Source: Ascochyta rabiei
Lineage: Eukaryota; Ascomycota; Dothideomycetes; Pleosporales; Didymellaceae
Assembly: GCF_004011695.2 (NCBI RefSeq)
Contig: NC_082411.1
Span: 558,001 to 622,000 of the forward strand
DNA: 64,000 nt
Reading direction: 5' to 3'
Made by a program: the position numbers and the translations under genes. Positions 10,477 to 23,847 of the stretch are shown here, in pieces (positions within the stretch are counted from its first letter, which is position 1; each line of letters starts with the position of its first letter). Below the pieces are notes generated by a model. That model did no database searches, had not been told where the DNA came from, and was given only the letters and a program-made list of their open reading frames with translations.

Positions 10477-13190
10477 TAGGGTTATAGCTTACTATCCTTC
10501 TTAGAAATAAATATAATTAGGTACTCTACAGGCTGCAGGTAATTCTAATCTCCTAATAAATTACTTCTTAAGGTTCTCCTTAATATACTTATAAAGTACT
10601 TTATTCTCCTTTTCTAATAACTAATATAATAGCCTAAAAGTTAGTGTCTTTCCTTCCTAGAGCTTAATCTAGTAATCCTAGGGTTTATGCTTAGGTAGAG
10701 CTTTTACTATAAGCTCTTCTCTAAATATCTCTATATACTATATATATATATTAGAGATAGTAGAAGGTATACTCCTCTTCTTCTTAATTCTTCCTTTATA
10801 ATCCTTAGGGTATTTAGCATCTATAGAGTTAACTACTTAATCTTAGCACATCTTATATATTAAAGAGATATTATTAATCTTCTTTTATCTACTAGCTACT
10901 ATATACGCTGCGTAGGCGTAAATATATTAGTACTGTATTTATATTTATCTAATAAAAGGCTTTCTTATACCTAGTCTATCTTTAGGTTATACTTTTATAA
11001 TTAGAGAAGTTCTAGTATAATATTATATATAGCCTTTATAAAGATATCTAGGTTTATTTCCTTATAGTACCCCTATATCTATAGGGGTGCTACTACTACT
11101 TTAAGTATAATTAGTAGATTATCTAGCATTAATTCTCTATTAGCTACTTAGAGTAAGTAAGGGTTCTCTTTATAATATAATCTAAGCTTAGCTTACTATA
11201 TTACTATTCTAGATATACAACTTACTTATAGTCCTAAGTCTAAGAGTACTATTAAGGCTACTCTATTTAGTTTAATAGGTAGCTTAATAAGGTAATTATT
11301 CCTAATACTATTAATAGATTAATCCCTAGGGCTTATAGGCGCTGGCCTAAAAAGGTCCCCTCTTTACTAAACCCTTTAAACTCCTTTATACTATAATGCT
11401 TCTTAAAATCTATATTAAGGTAATTCTACTAGTGTGTATTATAGTAACTTCTATTAACTACTAGCTATATTTATATTATAGCCTATAGGTTATCTATTTT
11501 AGAAAAATATACTTTCTAGTATTTATTAATAGGATAAAGTTTATATAGGTTATTATAACACTAGTACTATTAACTATAATAGAGGCTTTATTATACTAGG
11601 AACTATCCTATACTAAGCTTCTTATTATAGTAGATTATATATATATCCTTAGTGTATACTATCTACATAAGGTTTCTATATTCTAGGTTTTAGTAGTCTA
11701 GAATATACTATAATTATAGGCTAATTATTAGTAGTGCTTTTTTCTACTTCTGTATACGTTCTAGGCTAAGCTATATTTCTTACTTACACTAAAGCTAGTC
11801 TTTAGCTTCTTTTAGGTCCTTAGTAAACTATTTACTATTATTACTTCCTTTTCTAAACTAGTAAACAAGCTGTTAGAGTTTAAGTATTATTTCTGTAATT
11901 TTAGGTACTCCTACAGGACTAATAATTTCTTAATATATTTAGTAATAGGCTTCTTTATTATTACGCTTCTAGTGTTGTTAAGCTATACGTTCTTATCTGC
12001 GTATTAGTAGAGTACTACTTTAGTTAAACTCTTATTCTAAGGTGTCTAGTAGGTTGTCTATCATTTGCTAGTTGTTATTAGAGTAGCACTCTGTTTCTAT
12101 ACCTGTCTAGGCGTTCTAGTAGAGTAGTACTACACAAATTAGGGGTACAATACAGTTGTTATTATACTCTAGACTAGACTCTAGGTCTTCTAGCAGTTAT
12201 TCTATGTTATTAGTAAGAATTTCTTAATTACTAGTATCTATATTATTATAATTATAGGTAGGTATATTTTACTAGCAGTAAACCTTATTTATCTAGTAGT
12301 CCCTAGTAAAGTAGCCTAGTTTACTACAGTTATAGTAGTCCTTACTACCTCTATATTAGTTACCTCCCTTAGGCTTCTTATTCTATTACTTTAGTAGTCT
12401 CTTATTAGAGTTTAAGAGGTCTATTACTTTAGGTATATAGTATCTACTTAAAGTGTTACTATAGATATAGTAACTAGTATTTAGCTAGTTATAGCCTTCT
12501 TACTATACTTAATTTAAGTTATTACGCTACTAGTTGCTTAGTAGCAGCCTATTAGTAGCAATAACAGTAGTGCGTGCACTAGGGTTATCTTAAAGTTCTT
12601 ACTAAAGTTTATAGAGTTATATATTAATGTTACTAATAGTGTTAAAAAGCTTATTAAGGGTTTATATGCTTGCACTAGTGCGTATAAGTTCTTTCTTAAC
12701 CTTAGGCTTTAATTCTTATTAAGATATAGTAATTAGGGCAATATTATCCTAGTTAGAGTTAGTAGTAAGCTGCTAAAACTCTACAGTATAGTTAGTAGCT
12801 AACCTATCCTATCTAATCTTCTAAATGTTATATTAAGCAATATGTAGTTTATTAGAGACTCCAAAGATTAGCTTAATCTTTTCTTTAAATAGGTTAAAGT
12901 CTTTTATCTATTTATCTACGTTATCTAGAGCCTTACTAGCTTAGTACTGCTGTATAAAGGGCTTAATCTAGGTAAACACTTTACTATATATATAGCTAGC
13001 TCTAAGGACTACTTATTTAGCCTTAGAAACCTTCTTACCTTAAAAGGTAAAGAAGAGGTCTTACTGTATAAGCTAGTTATTTAGCTTACTACAATCTCTA
13101 TGGTAAAGGTTAGGCTTATTAACATTTATAGTGCTAGTAGTAATAGTTACATCTATATTAATGTTGCTAGATATAGAGTTACTAGGGGTA
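10477..13190 (-). pseudogene. A1 Gag, protease and RT N-half
   Basis: Minus strand. Gag runs from about 13190 down: a capsid-like segment (V-D-K-x-I-K-D-F-N-L-F-K-E-K-I near 12930-12880) and then a nucleocapsid zinc knuckle at 12296-12337. The knuckle reads Y-Y-N-C-S-K-L-G-Y-F-T-R-D-Y, which is C-x2-C-x4-H-x4-C once TAC/TAT are returned to their pre-RIP Cys/His codons. Protease and the start of RT follow to 10477, where F has inserted. The plus-strand copy A2 has the same gag at 18560-19241, and comparing the two supports the frame. Non-functional. Confidence 0.87.
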
Positions 13191-13229
13191 GCATAGGATC
13201 TAATAGTACTTATCTTAGAGGTGTTTAAA

Positions 13230-13685
13230 TAATTAAAGTTATACCTTAGTTAAAGAATATAAGCACTTATTCTATTAGTTTTTAGGGATAAGTACTAGTA
13301 GATTAGTTAGGGTTATTAACAAAGCAAAGCTTTTAAAGATAGGGTGCACTAAATAGTATAGAGTAGACTATCTAGTTTAAGCATAGGTTAAGATTTTAAA
13401 AATAAACTTAATTAATAAGGTTAAACACAAACTATAAGGGTTATATTCCTACTAACTATATACTAAGTAGATATAATACTTATTAATAAGTAACTAGAGT
13501 TAGTCTAATAAAGTATATAAGGGTACTTATAGATAAGATTATTATACTTTACTTATTAATAAGCAGTTATATATTAACCCTTTCTATTCTATTCTTCTCT
13601 ACTGTTTATTCCTTTAGGGCGGAGGTAGAGGTCTTAGTTAGCTAGTACTTATATTTATGCCGTGCCCTAGCATAGAATCGTAACA
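13230..13685 (-). repeat. A1 5' LTR
   Basis: 456 bp, paired with 3240-3694. Promoter and polyadenylation signals would be inside but cannot be picked out after RIP. It is followed on its right by the CTACC duplication (13686-13690) and then C1 sequence. I could not identify a convincing primer-binding site next to it. Confidence 0.92.
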
Positions 13686-13690
13686 CTACC

Positions 13691-16600
13691 TTACTAAGGG
13701 GTAATTCTGTACTAAAATCTATTATTACGTCCTTCTATAGTTAGCTTAGTACTAGTAAAGGTTATAATAACCTATATAGTTTATATTAGGTAGTAGTTAA
13801 TCTCCTACATACTAAGTAGCTATAGTAGTAGTTAGATATATTCTTAGGAATGCCCTTCTAGGTATATCTGCGCTAAATCTTCTCTAAGGTCCTTTATACT
13901 CTAAAGTATCCTAATATTAGGTTATTATAACATTATTTAACTACTTATACCTTATCTTCTAGCCTTATAAGTAAGATACACTTCTTTTTAGCTATAATAT
14001 CTTTTTCTAGGTTATCTAATTCTATTTTAACGTTACTTAACTCTTTTTTAGTACTAGAGAGTTTGTCTATATTGTCTAAGTCTGTTATTATCTCTATATA
14101 ACTATTCTCTCTTAATTCTTCTCTTTTAAGATCTCTTATATTCTTTCTTCTTTTTATAGATAAATAAAGGGTTATAGCTACTACTAGAGGAGTATTAGGT
14201 TTCTTTCTAGTTAGGATTTCCTAAAGTAGTTGTATAAAAGCCTTATTATACTTTTATAAGAGGTCTTATACCTTTCTTATATAGTTAGAACACTATAAGA
14301 GTCTATCTATAGAGTTTATAGACTCTAGGTAGTAAGTAATTATAAAGTTATACTTAGATAGCACTATATATACCCTTACTTACTAATAGCTAAGAACCTT
14401 TATCTCTATAAACTATATTAGGTTTTAGTAATCTGTTAAGATCTTAAAGAAGGTACTGTCTAACTATCCTTACTAATACTATAGGCTTTAAACAATTATA
14501 AGAAGCTTCTAGTTATAATTATTATAGTTATACTTAGCTTGTATTAACTTCTTTAAATAGAAGTCTACAGGCCTCTATTAGGCTAGCTTCCCCTCCTTAG
14601 AGACTAGTTAACTAAGGATTCCTAAGATAGTACCTCTAGAGGCATCTACTTCTATTCTAGTCTGTCTTCTAGGTATAAAATAAACTAAGATTAGTACGTT
14701 AATAAATAAATCCTTTATATTCTAGAAAGCTTATAGGGATTCTTTACTTAGCTTAAGAGGCTAACTCTTCTCTTTCTTTATTACTTAACTAGATTTAGCT
14801 AAATCTAGCCCTTTCTAGGTTAATTAGGTTAATAGTAAGGCTAATTTAGAAAACTCTATGAAAAACCTCTAATAGTAGTTTACAAAGCCTATAAATACTT
14901 AGATATTACAAACTATATACAGAATTAGCTATTCTTAGATTATTTTAACTCTATCTAGAGTAATACTTACCTCTTTAGGTAAGACTATATACCTAAGGTA
15001 CTCTATATATTAATAGTACTATTTATACTTATATAGGTATATATAGAGGTTTACTATATAAAGCCTCTTTAAGACCTTATTAATATATCTAATATAGTCT
15101 TTCGCTATTTTAGAGTATACTAATATGTTATCTAGATATATAATATAAGTTATATTAACTAATCCTATTAGTACCTTATTTATATAGGCCTTAAATTAGG
15201 TAGAAGTATTTATAAGTCTAAATAGTATTACTATATACTTAGAATATCTATACCTAGTTTAAAAAGTAGTCTTCTACTTATTTTCTTTCTTAATTTAGAT
15301 ATAGTAATATACCTTATATATATTTAGTTTAGTATAGAACTTAGCTTATACTAGTTATTCTAGTAACTCTATAATTAGTAGTAATAGATAGTAGTTCTTA
15401 ACTATTATCTTATTTAGACCTCTATAGTCTATATACAGTCTTAGGTTACTATAATTCTTCTTAAAAAAGAGAATAGGCGCTCTAGCTAGTAACCTTAAGT
15501 GTTATATCTAGCTACGTTATAGATATTCTACTAGGTACTTTCTAAGTATCTCTAATTCTATTACAGATAGTCTGTATAATAGTTAGTAGAGAGAAGTAGC
15601 TTCTTCTATAATATTAATTACTAGGTTATACTCTCTATACTCTAGTAGAACCTAAGTATTATCTTCTAATTCTAAGTACGCATAATTGCGATACCCTTCT
15701 AAAATTAGGCCTCTTTTAGTAGATATTAGGTTATATATATCTACTAAGCTTACTATATATATTTAAATATCTACTAAGAGACTTCCTATAGTGCGTTTAA
15801 ACTCTTTAGTATCTTCTAACGCTTTTTTTCTCTAGTTTAGGAGAGTTCTTATACTTCTTTCCTTAGAAGAGTATATACTAGCTTAAATAGCTTAGCTTAG
15901 GGTTTATCTAATTAATCTAGAGTAATCTAAGGTATATCTTATTCTTTTATAGGTCTATAACTATAAAAGGTATTTATTAGACCTCCTGTCTTCTATAGAA
16001 GTTAATAATAGATACTTCTACTATAGTTACTCTATAGATAGGTAATTCTACTCTACCTACACCTTTAGCTACTATTTTATTTAATAGTATAACCTCTAGA
16101 TTCTGCTCCTTTACTAGAAGAACTAAAATTAAGTTTAGTTATAACTCTATATCTATTAAGGCTTCTACGTTTTCTACGTTACCTATAGATACTTTAACTA
16201 TAAGTAGGTATATATATTCTAGGTATACTACCTTATAAAGAGAGATATTTTCCTTCTTCTTCTTAGATAATTTAATATAGGCTATAAGAGAGGAGATTAG
16301 GTCTTAGGCCTCTTTTCTCTTTCTAACTTGTCTAGAGTAGGGTCTTTCTAGTTTAACTTTAGCTTTAGGTAGTTAGGGTAGTAGTAACTAGTTTCTTTAT
16401 ACTTAAGGTATGTGTTTTAGCCCTTATATAGCCTGTCTTAGCCCTTTTTACCCTTTACTAGCTTCTTATAGAACTTCTTAGACTTAAATAACTTTTTTAG
16501 AGTTTTTATATTCCCCTCTAACCTAAAGTTACTAGATTAGTGCTTCTGTAGTCCTTTGTTATTTGTCTTACCCTTAGCTAGAGTCTTTTTAGATAGCTGT

Positions 16601-17600
16601 TAGCTATAATAACCTATTCTCTAGTTAATAATATTAGCTTATTTCTCTACTATTAGGATTATATCTCTTTATTTATAGAGAATATAAAATAAGTTCTTTT
16701 ATATACTAGAGAGTAGTATAGTAATATATTCTAGGACTTAGAGCTTTAGCGTATATAAGTTACCTATTTCTTTCTATAGTAGATATATAAAGTCTAACAG
16801 ATCTATAGAGAACTAAGATTTCTACTACTTATATTACTTTAAGGAATTATACACTACTTACTTATATTTAGCTAGTATTTCTAGAGTATCTAGTATAATT
16901 CTCTTTAGCTCTTACTACGTTAGTTCCTAGGTTAGCTAATTATAGTAGTTAGTTATGTAGTAAGCCTACTATAACGTCTTTAGGTTCTCTAAGATATACC
17001 TTATACTAAAGTTAATTATTTATTCCTCTATAAGGAAATTAATAAGAAATTTAGGGAAGTATCCCTTACAGTTTCTCTTCTAATAGTTATATTTAGCGCA
17101 GTTACGCTTTATATACTTTTATAGGGGTTTAGATTATAAAAGATTAATAAATAAGAAAAATTATAGTTTCTCTACCCCTTCTAGTACTTTTTAGAAGGAT
17201 AGAATTATTACAAGATCTCCTTTATTATATTTGCGTCTAAGTTTATTAAGAAAGAAAAGTTCCTCTTAGTCTTTTATCTTTTACAACTATTTACGCAAGT
17301 TTTCTAACTCCTATTTTTAATTACCTACTTCTAGGCTATTCTAACCCTCTCTAGCTAAAGCTGCCCTATAGATATAAATTCTAGAGTAAGGTCTACTACC
17401 TAGAGGATCTATAGATCCTTTTAAGGCACTATAGACACTTAGTGTCTATTAAGGTATCTTCTTATCTATAGAGAGAGGTGTTACCTTACGCTCTACTAGC
17501 TTTCCTAGAAGTAGATTGTCTTAGTTCCTCTCTAAGGATAGTAAGCCTGTATAATTTAGTTTAAGACTTATAGTAGCTAAGGTCTATCTTTTAGTAATAA
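13691..17600 (-). pseudogene. C1 Gag-Pol, N-terminal part through integrase
   Basis: Minus strand, from right to left: gag (about 17600-16400); protease with A-L-I-D-x-E-L-x-L-N-L-I near 16165-16125 (family motif A-L-I-D-S-G); RT with the Y-L-D-N core at about 15125-15155; RNase H with R-I-E-V-D-A-S-R-G near 14670-14640, containing a conserved Asp; and the start of integrase to 13691. Pol continues across A1 at 3234. It matches C2 (50390-54700) along its length. RIP has turned Trp and Gln codons to stops throughout. Confidence 0.88.
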
Positions 17601-17617
17601 TATAGAAGTAATTAGAA

Positions 17618-17819
17618 TATGAAGAGTATATAAAGTGATTGTAAGAGAGAATAGAGTTAAAGAGAATAGTAAGTGTATTAAGGTACGTAGTATATAGTAA
17701 CAAGACTAATTACTAGAGTATTAGTAATATTTTCTAAAACCTTTATATAGTCTAGGCTAACTAGCCCTATAGTAGCTTGCTAAGACTAGTAGAGGTACCT
17801 CTAGGCCTAGCGCCTAACA
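17618..17819 (-). repeat. C1 5' LTR
   Basis: 202 bp, homologous to both LTRs of C2 (47208-47409 and 54736-54937). It ends on the right with CGCCTAACA. The outer flank CTAGT would be the target duplication, but the other end of the element is not in the window. Confidence 0.88.
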
Positions 17820-18003
17820 CTAGTATTAGCATACGTAGACTAAGAAACGCTAACCTAGAACTAATAGGTCTATCTTAACTAGTAAGAATATCTTATATAG
17901 GGATTAGCTAAAAACCTATAGAATAACGTCTATAATATATTATAGATATATATTATAGAAATAGTAATAGAAGGTATTAAGAAGTAGCTTAAGAGGGAAG
18001 GGC
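17820..18003. other. Spacer between C1 and A2
   Basis: 184 bp of RIP-altered sequence with no recognisable feature. It is the only interval between 1016 and 64000 that I cannot assign to an element; it may be the original target of C1 and A2. Confidence 0.5.
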
Positions 18004-18487
18004 TGTTATAATTCTGTACTAGGGCACAGCATAAACATAAGTATTAGCTAACTAAGCCCCTAAACTCTATCCTAAAGGAATTACCTATTAAGAAGGATAT
18101 AATAGAGAAGAATATTATATAACTACTTATTAATACGCATAATATATATAATTACTTTTTAATATGTATAGTATAATATACTTATCTATAAGTACCCTTA
18201 TATATTTTATTAGAATAACTCTAGTTACTTATTAAAAAGCACTATATCTCTTTAGTATATAATTAGTAGAAATATAACCGCTATAGTTTGTGTTTAACCT
18301 TATTAATTAAGTTTGTCTTTAGAATCTTAACCTACTCTTAAACTAGATAGTCTACTCTATACTATTTATTACACCCTATCTTTATAAGCTTTACTTAGTT
18401 AATAACCCTAACTAATCTACTAGTGCTTATCCCTAAGGACTAATAGAATTAGTGCTTATAGTCTTTAACTAAGGTATAACTTTTACA
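18004..18487 (+). repeat. A2 5' LTR
   Basis: 484 bp, TGTTATAATTC at the start and CA at the end, homologous to the A1 LTRs but with extra bases around 18060-18160. It opens a plus-strand copy of family A. Confidence 0.88.
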
Positions 18488-18559
18488 TTTTAAACACTTC
18501 TAAGATAAGTACTATTAGATCCTATACTACTTCTAGTAACTATATATCTAGTAATATTA

Positions 18560-19241
18560 ATATAGATATAACTATTACTACTAGCATAATAAATATTAGT
18601 AAGCCTAACCTTTCCTATAGAGATTATAGTAAGCTTAATAACTTATTTATATAGTAGAACCTCTTCTTTACCTTCTAAGGTAAGAAGGTTCTTAAGATTA
18701 AATAAGTAGTCTTTATTACTAGCTATATGCGTAGTAAAGTATTTACCTAGATTAAACCCTTTATACAGCAGTACTAAGCTAGTAAAGCTTTAGATAACGT
18801 AGATATATAGATATAGGACTTTAACCTATTTAAAGAAAAGATTAAGCTAATCTTTAGAGTCTCTAATAAACTATATATTGCTTAACGTAACATTTAGAAG
18901 ATTAAGTAGAACAGGTTAGCTAATAGCTACGCTGCAGAGCTTTAGTAGCTTACTGCTAACACTAACTAAAATAACACTACTCTAATTACTATGTTTTAAT
19001 AGAAATTAAAGCCTAAGGTTAAGAAAGAACTTATACGCTCTAGCGCAAGCACAGACACCCTTAATAAGCTTATTAATAATACTGTTAATATTAATATATA
19101 ACTCTAAAAACCTTAGTAAGAACTTTAAGATAATTCTAGAGCACATACTACTGTTATTGCTACTAACAGGCTACTACTAAGGAACTAGTAGCGCAACAAC
19201 TTAAATAGAGAATAATAAGAAGAACGTAACTAGCCTAATAC
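18560..19241 (+). pseudogene. A2 Gag, truncated by G1
   Basis: Plus-strand copy of the A1 gag. It matches the capsid region and continues to 19241, where the LTR of G1 begins abruptly before the zinc knuckle. The missing part of A2 is not next to G1. The only other plus-strand piece of family A is integrase at 63751-64000, which suggests that A2 continues on the far side of B with its middle deleted. Confidence 0.82.
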
Positions 19242-19496
19242 TGTTCTAGTATAAGTATTAAAGTATCTTGTTAGCAGGCACATTAGGAAGGATACTTATT
19301 ATTATTATTATTAGAGGTTAGAGAGATAGGTAATACAGTAATTAAATTCTATAAGTAAGTGTTTCTAGTAGTTGTTATAGGTGTTATGCCTTAATAGTTT
19401 CTATTAAGGCCTCTTATACCTTTCTACTAGCTAGATTACGTATACTAGCTAAGTATTCTAGTTCTTACTAAGGTAGTTACTGTATATACTAGTATA
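19242..19496 (-). repeat. G1 3' LTR
   Basis: 255 bp, inverted copy of 46376-46630 and of 30621-30878. It contains a TTA/AAT microsatellite at about 19298-19315. On the minus strand it is preceded by the purine run AAGGGAGGGAGG (19499-19510), the polypurine tract. Confidence 0.9.
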
Positions 19497-19920
19497 AACC
19501 TCCCTCCCTTAAGAGCTTAGCCCTATTAAGTAAATAAACTAAGTTAAAACTAAACTCTAAACTAATTACTAACCCTCTTTATTACTCTGCTTGTTCTTTT
19601 CCTATACTACCTCCCTGTTTTTACAATCTAGTTAAGGCTCTAGTTTTCTAAGTAGGTTATTAACTAGAGTCTTCTAATAGCTTAGGGGTAGAAGAGTCTA
19701 GTATGTGTCTTAATAGACTCTTATCTAAGGTACTACCTAATTTATATATTATCTAGGTAGTAGCCTCTATTAATTTAATAGTTAGACTATTAAATAACTT
19801 ATTAAGAGTACTTCTTTATATATGTTGTCTGTTCTATAACTTCTATCCTTTCTTATATTCTAGTACTACTTCTTTATTAGTAGAGAAGGATTAATTAGGG
19901 ATACCTAACTCTTTATTAGC

Positions 19921-20116
19921 TGTTAGGTTCCTAGTTCCTAAGTGCTCTGCACTAAGACTAAACGACTAGTAAATAGAGTAGGGGTGGCGTATCTATATAA
20001 CCTAGCTAGATTACTCTAATTACTTAGGGGTAATTCGTCTATCTATAACCTGTAATTACACTCTCTACCTTTAAGAACTTAATAACGTGCTACCCCTTCT
20101 AAAAGGGATTCTAACA
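19921..20116 (+). repeat. N1 5' LTR
   Basis: 196 bp; matches 23848-24043 with about a dozen differences. Identical by eye to the N2 LTR at 45756-45951. Confidence 0.9.
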
Positions 20117-20649
20117 TTTAAATCGCTCCCTAATACACGTTGATAAAATGCAGACTAGATAATAAAGCTAATAAGTAAGCTAGTCTAAAAGCAGTTAACC
20201 CTTAGGTACACTAGTGCCCTCTAGATTTATTATTAAGGAAGACTCTGCTACTGCTTGCATCTAAAGCTAAACTCCCTCTGTTTAAGAAGACGCTGCAGAG
20301 AACTCTAGTCTAGCTAAAGGTAGAGTAAATAAGTAGAGATAAGGAGGATAGTTACTAACTCCTTCTAGGCTATAAACACCTATAATTGTTTAGAACGCTA
20401 CACTACGTTCTCTAACAGACTAAGGACTAGTAGACCCCTGTAATTAGTTAAAAAGAACCTAGAGGCAAAGTAAGATTAATTAACTCTGTTAACTAAGGGC
20501 TAACTATAAGTTAGGAGACACCTTAGTACTCCCTCTAACCTTAACTCTACTTAGGACCCTAATAACAACATCCTTAGGCCTATTAGGTAACCTTCTAAAG
20601 CTAGACCTACTACAAAGATATAATAAGAAGTTAAGAGCAGAATATAACT

Positions 20650-21720
20650 ACTAAGAACGTAACTATGAATTATATTTTCTATACTTACTAATTAACTTTA
20701 TAAAAGAGAGCTAGAAGGTAGATTTTAGGATAATGTACCTTTCTAAGCTACTTAAAACTCTATAGAAATCCTATTACACAACAGAACAGACTAGTTCTCT
20801 ATTCTAGCTACCTACCTAGGAAATACTAAAAACCGTTATATTAAATACCTTAGAAACGCTGTTAGAAGGAAAATAATAAGCCTATAAGACTCTTAAGAGA
20901 ATCTAATAGAAGCTAAATTAGTTACCTATAGATTTGCTAGATGCCCTTTAACCCTTATAGAAAGAACTAGGCTTAGCTTAAACTCTAGAACTCTAAGTAA
21001 TAGAGTATATCTTGTCTCTACGTAAAGAAATTTAGAGAGATCTATTTCTACTCTCTGTTAATAGACGTAGTAACCTTCTAATAGTAGAAGAACATGTAAA
21101 CGTTATCTACTGCAGAAAGAACCTAGATAAGGAATTAAAGGCTACTTCTGCAAAGAGGTGGCTATAAAAGGCTAGTAACAAGAGAGAAGAGGTAGAGGAA
21201 TTAGAAAAACCCCTAAAGAAATAAAAATAGGCTAATAGAGGCTATAATAGGCTATCTATACATAGAACTATAGGTACTACGCTGTTTAGAGTATACTATA
21301 GCATAGATTCTATTAGTTCTAACTAGCCTAGTATACCTTATAGCGTTAGGGAATTACCTCTAGAGGTATAAGTAGCTAGTAAGGTTATTACTTTATAACA
21401 AGAATGTAAGAAAAAAATTATTACTGTAAATAAATACTAGAAATTATACGTAGATAAGAAACGCTTAGTATATACGTTTAAAATAGGTAATTAAGTAATA
21501 GTGTTAAATTAGCATATTAGGTTAATAAGGCCTAAGAAAAAGCTTAACTAGAAGTACCTAGGTCTAGGTTGTATAGTAGACAAGTATAGTCTAATAGTAT
21601 TTAAAGTTAACTTTCTAGGCTTATAGAGTGTATATCTAGTCTTCTATATATTATTACTAGAGCCTTAAAATCTATAGGGCCTTATTCTACACCTAGAGGT
21701 CCTAATTGTAGATATACTGC
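20650..21720 (+). pseudogene. N1 Gag-like protein joined to an integrase C-terminal tail
   Basis: Plus strand. The first part (20650-21250) reads as a charged helical protein with R-R-S-N-L-L-I-V-E-E-H-V near 21060 and a Lys/Glu-rich end, consistent with Gag, although I see no zinc knuckle. From about 21390 to 21680 it reads as the end of a Ty3 integrase: K-L-Y-V-D-K-K-R, V-Y-T-F-K-I-G-N, R-P-K-K-K-L-N, then V-F-Y-I-L-L-L-E-P. This is the usual domain found after the integrase core. Protease, RT, RNase H and the integrase catalytic core are not visible between them, which implies a large internal deletion ancestral to both N copies. Confidence 0.6.
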
Positions 21721-22349
21721 GTAAATATAGTAATAATATCTATAAAGTAGATACTATACCAGATAGGCGTAAAGAAGAACATAATTAGTAGGAATATCTA
21801 GTTAGATAGACTAGCTATAGAGAAGAAGAGAACTCCTAGAAGCCTATATAAAATATTTCTAGTAACGTCCTCTAATAATTTTAGAAATCTAAGGGTATTA
21901 TACTAAAAAGGAATCTAAAAGAAAAGATCTATAGGGGTTAAGGTTAACCTCTAAAGAAGAAGAGAAAGAAGTAAAGGTAATAAGAGTATTCTAAGGAGAT
22001 AACGTACCTTTACTAGTTTTCCTATAGGGGTTTTAGGGTGTTTAATAGCATTATACTCTAGAATTAACTTAGCTAAGCTTATAAGCATCTCTTAGGATCT
22101 ATTATTACCTATTATAGACTATAAGAGCCTATTATAAATTATAAACAGCTTAACCTAAGGGTATAAAACTTATTATATTATAGGAGGGAAATATAGAATA
22201 TAAAAGTAAGTACTCTATTAAATTAAGCCTAAGGCTTAGGTATATCTAGAATTTCTAAGGAAAATCTAACTATAGAAATTATTTAGGGTTATGTTATTAT
22301 ATAAGCTATAATAGCCTATTAGGGCCTATTATAACGTGTTCTTACTACC

Positions 22350-23620
22350 TTTAAGTACTATTATAGTAGTCTAGCTTCTTCTAGAGCACCTTTATCTTCT
22401 TTATTACAGCACCCTTCTTTAAGCTAGTAGCAGAATCCTTCTCTACCTTTAGAATAGCTATCTCTATAACTATAGCCTTACCCTTCTTCTTATAATTAGA
22501 AATAGAGTTAGTAACATTATTATAAACCTTAACCTATAATAAGTTAGTATAGCCTATTTAGAAATAGAATTAGTATATATACCTACTTATAAGGGGAATT
22601 AGTCTTCTTAGTAACCCTATTAGCTATAGTAACCTTAAGACTATACTTACTAGCCTTAGCATAGGCTAAGACTAATTTCTTAGTACGCTAGCGCTAGTCT
22701 AGGCAGAAATTAGAGTAAGAGTTCTTGTTCTTAGTAATAGCACTACTATATAGATAGAGGTAAGAAGTATAAGGAATATACGTACTACTAAACGTGTTAG
22801 AATAACCTATAATAGACTAAGACTACTTAAAAAGACAACTTACTAGCTATAATCCTTAGAAATAGGCTAATAGAGCTCTATAAGCTTAAGTTTAGCTAAC
22901 TTCTTCTCTAATATAGTTAGTAGGCGCTACTAGGGCTTACTATTAACTATGTCCTAGTTAGAATCCTAGATACTAAACTCTAACTCCTAGAGAATTTTTT
23001 AAATCTTAGGTAGCTCTATATTATTCTTAGGGTAAAGCTACTAAAAGTCAGTATAACCTATAATAAGTAATAATTATATAGAAGGGGGATATATACTATA
23101 ATACACTTCTAGTTAGTAGAGAAGTACTAGACATAGTATATAACCTAGTTAGACTTACCTAATTCTATCTCTATAACCTAGGTAGAGTATATAGTAGTAT
23201 TAGTAGGTATAACCTAGATATAAACGTAACTAACCTAGCTATACTACTTATACTAGCCTATAGTAAAGCTATAGATATACTAAGTATACACCTAAAATAA
23301 CTACACGCTATTATAGGCAAAATTATTACTAACTACGTTTAGATCTATAGTGTAAAGGTAAGGTAGCAGGCTTAGTGTTAAGGATTATGCTTATAAAGTT
23401 ATTAGAGCCTAGAGGATCTAGTTAGCTGCCTATAGAGTTATACTAACCTATAATAACCTATAAGAGGTTATTCTAGTTTAGTAAAGGAAATTCTGCCTAT
23501 ACTAAAGAAAAGTACTAACTTACTAAAAAGTAGAGTAGAGTATAGAAGTAATAGTCTAAAATAGGTAGTAATATTAGGTATACCTAGGCAGGAAGCTAGC
23601 AGTATATAGACCTACTTATT
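22350..23620 (-). pseudogene. N1 antisense reading frame, unknown
   Basis: Minus strand, opposite to gag. The translation includes a segment with W-R-L-L-T-I-L-E-K-K-L-A-K-L-K (near 22935-22880), a Lys-rich stretch with A-K-A-S-K-Y-S-L-K-V-T near 22660-22620, and a terminal coiled-coil-like Lys/Glu region near 22480-22350. I know no family for it. Its place, antisense between the coding region and the 3' LTR, parallels the antisense frames of A, B and C. Confidence 0.35.
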
Positions 23621-23847
23621 TTCTAGGTACCTATAAAAATTTAAGGTAAAGGTAAAGGTAAGAGTAAAGGTAAAGATAGGGGTAAACGCAACTACTAGCA
23701 GGTTTAAGAGAATTACCTCTATTACTAGATAACCTCTCCTTAGTACTTAGGACGTCTTATAGCCTATAGTAGCCTATTATTACTAGCCTAGGTTTAGGTA
23801 ACTATAATACTAATTGCTTAGGACGAACAATCCTAGAAGGGGGATAT

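Larger units (their letters stand above)
3240..13685 (-). mobile_element. A1: complete Ty3/gypsy element with two nested DNA transposons
   Basis: LTRs of 455 and 456 bp (3240-3694, 13230-13685) start with TG and end with CA after allowing for RIP, and are flanked by the 5-bp duplication CTACC at 3235-3239 and 13686-13690. Removing the element rejoins the C1 integrase sequence as it is seen uninterrupted in C2 near 50362-50400. Minus-strand order is 5' LTR, gag with a CCHC knuckle, protease, RT, RNase H, integrase, a 3' region, polypurine tract and 3' LTR. P1 and F are nested inside; without them the element is about 6.7 kb, a normal Ty3 size. Confidence 0.93.
1016..17819 (-). mobile_element. 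C1: chromodomain Ty3/gypsy element, 3' end missing, split by A1
   Basis: This is a second copy of the complete element C2 (47208-54937). Own sequence lies at 1016-3239 and 13691-17819; the middle is the inserted element A1 with a CTACC duplication (3235-3239 and 13686-13690). Read on the minus strand it gives 5' LTR (17618-17819), gag, aspartic protease, reverse transcriptase with a Y-L-D-N core, RNase H, integrase and a C-terminal chromodomain near 2240-2400. No 3' LTR is present at the left, so the element is truncated or interrupted near 1016. Most tryptophan codons are now TAG, the expected RIP product. Confidence 0.9.
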
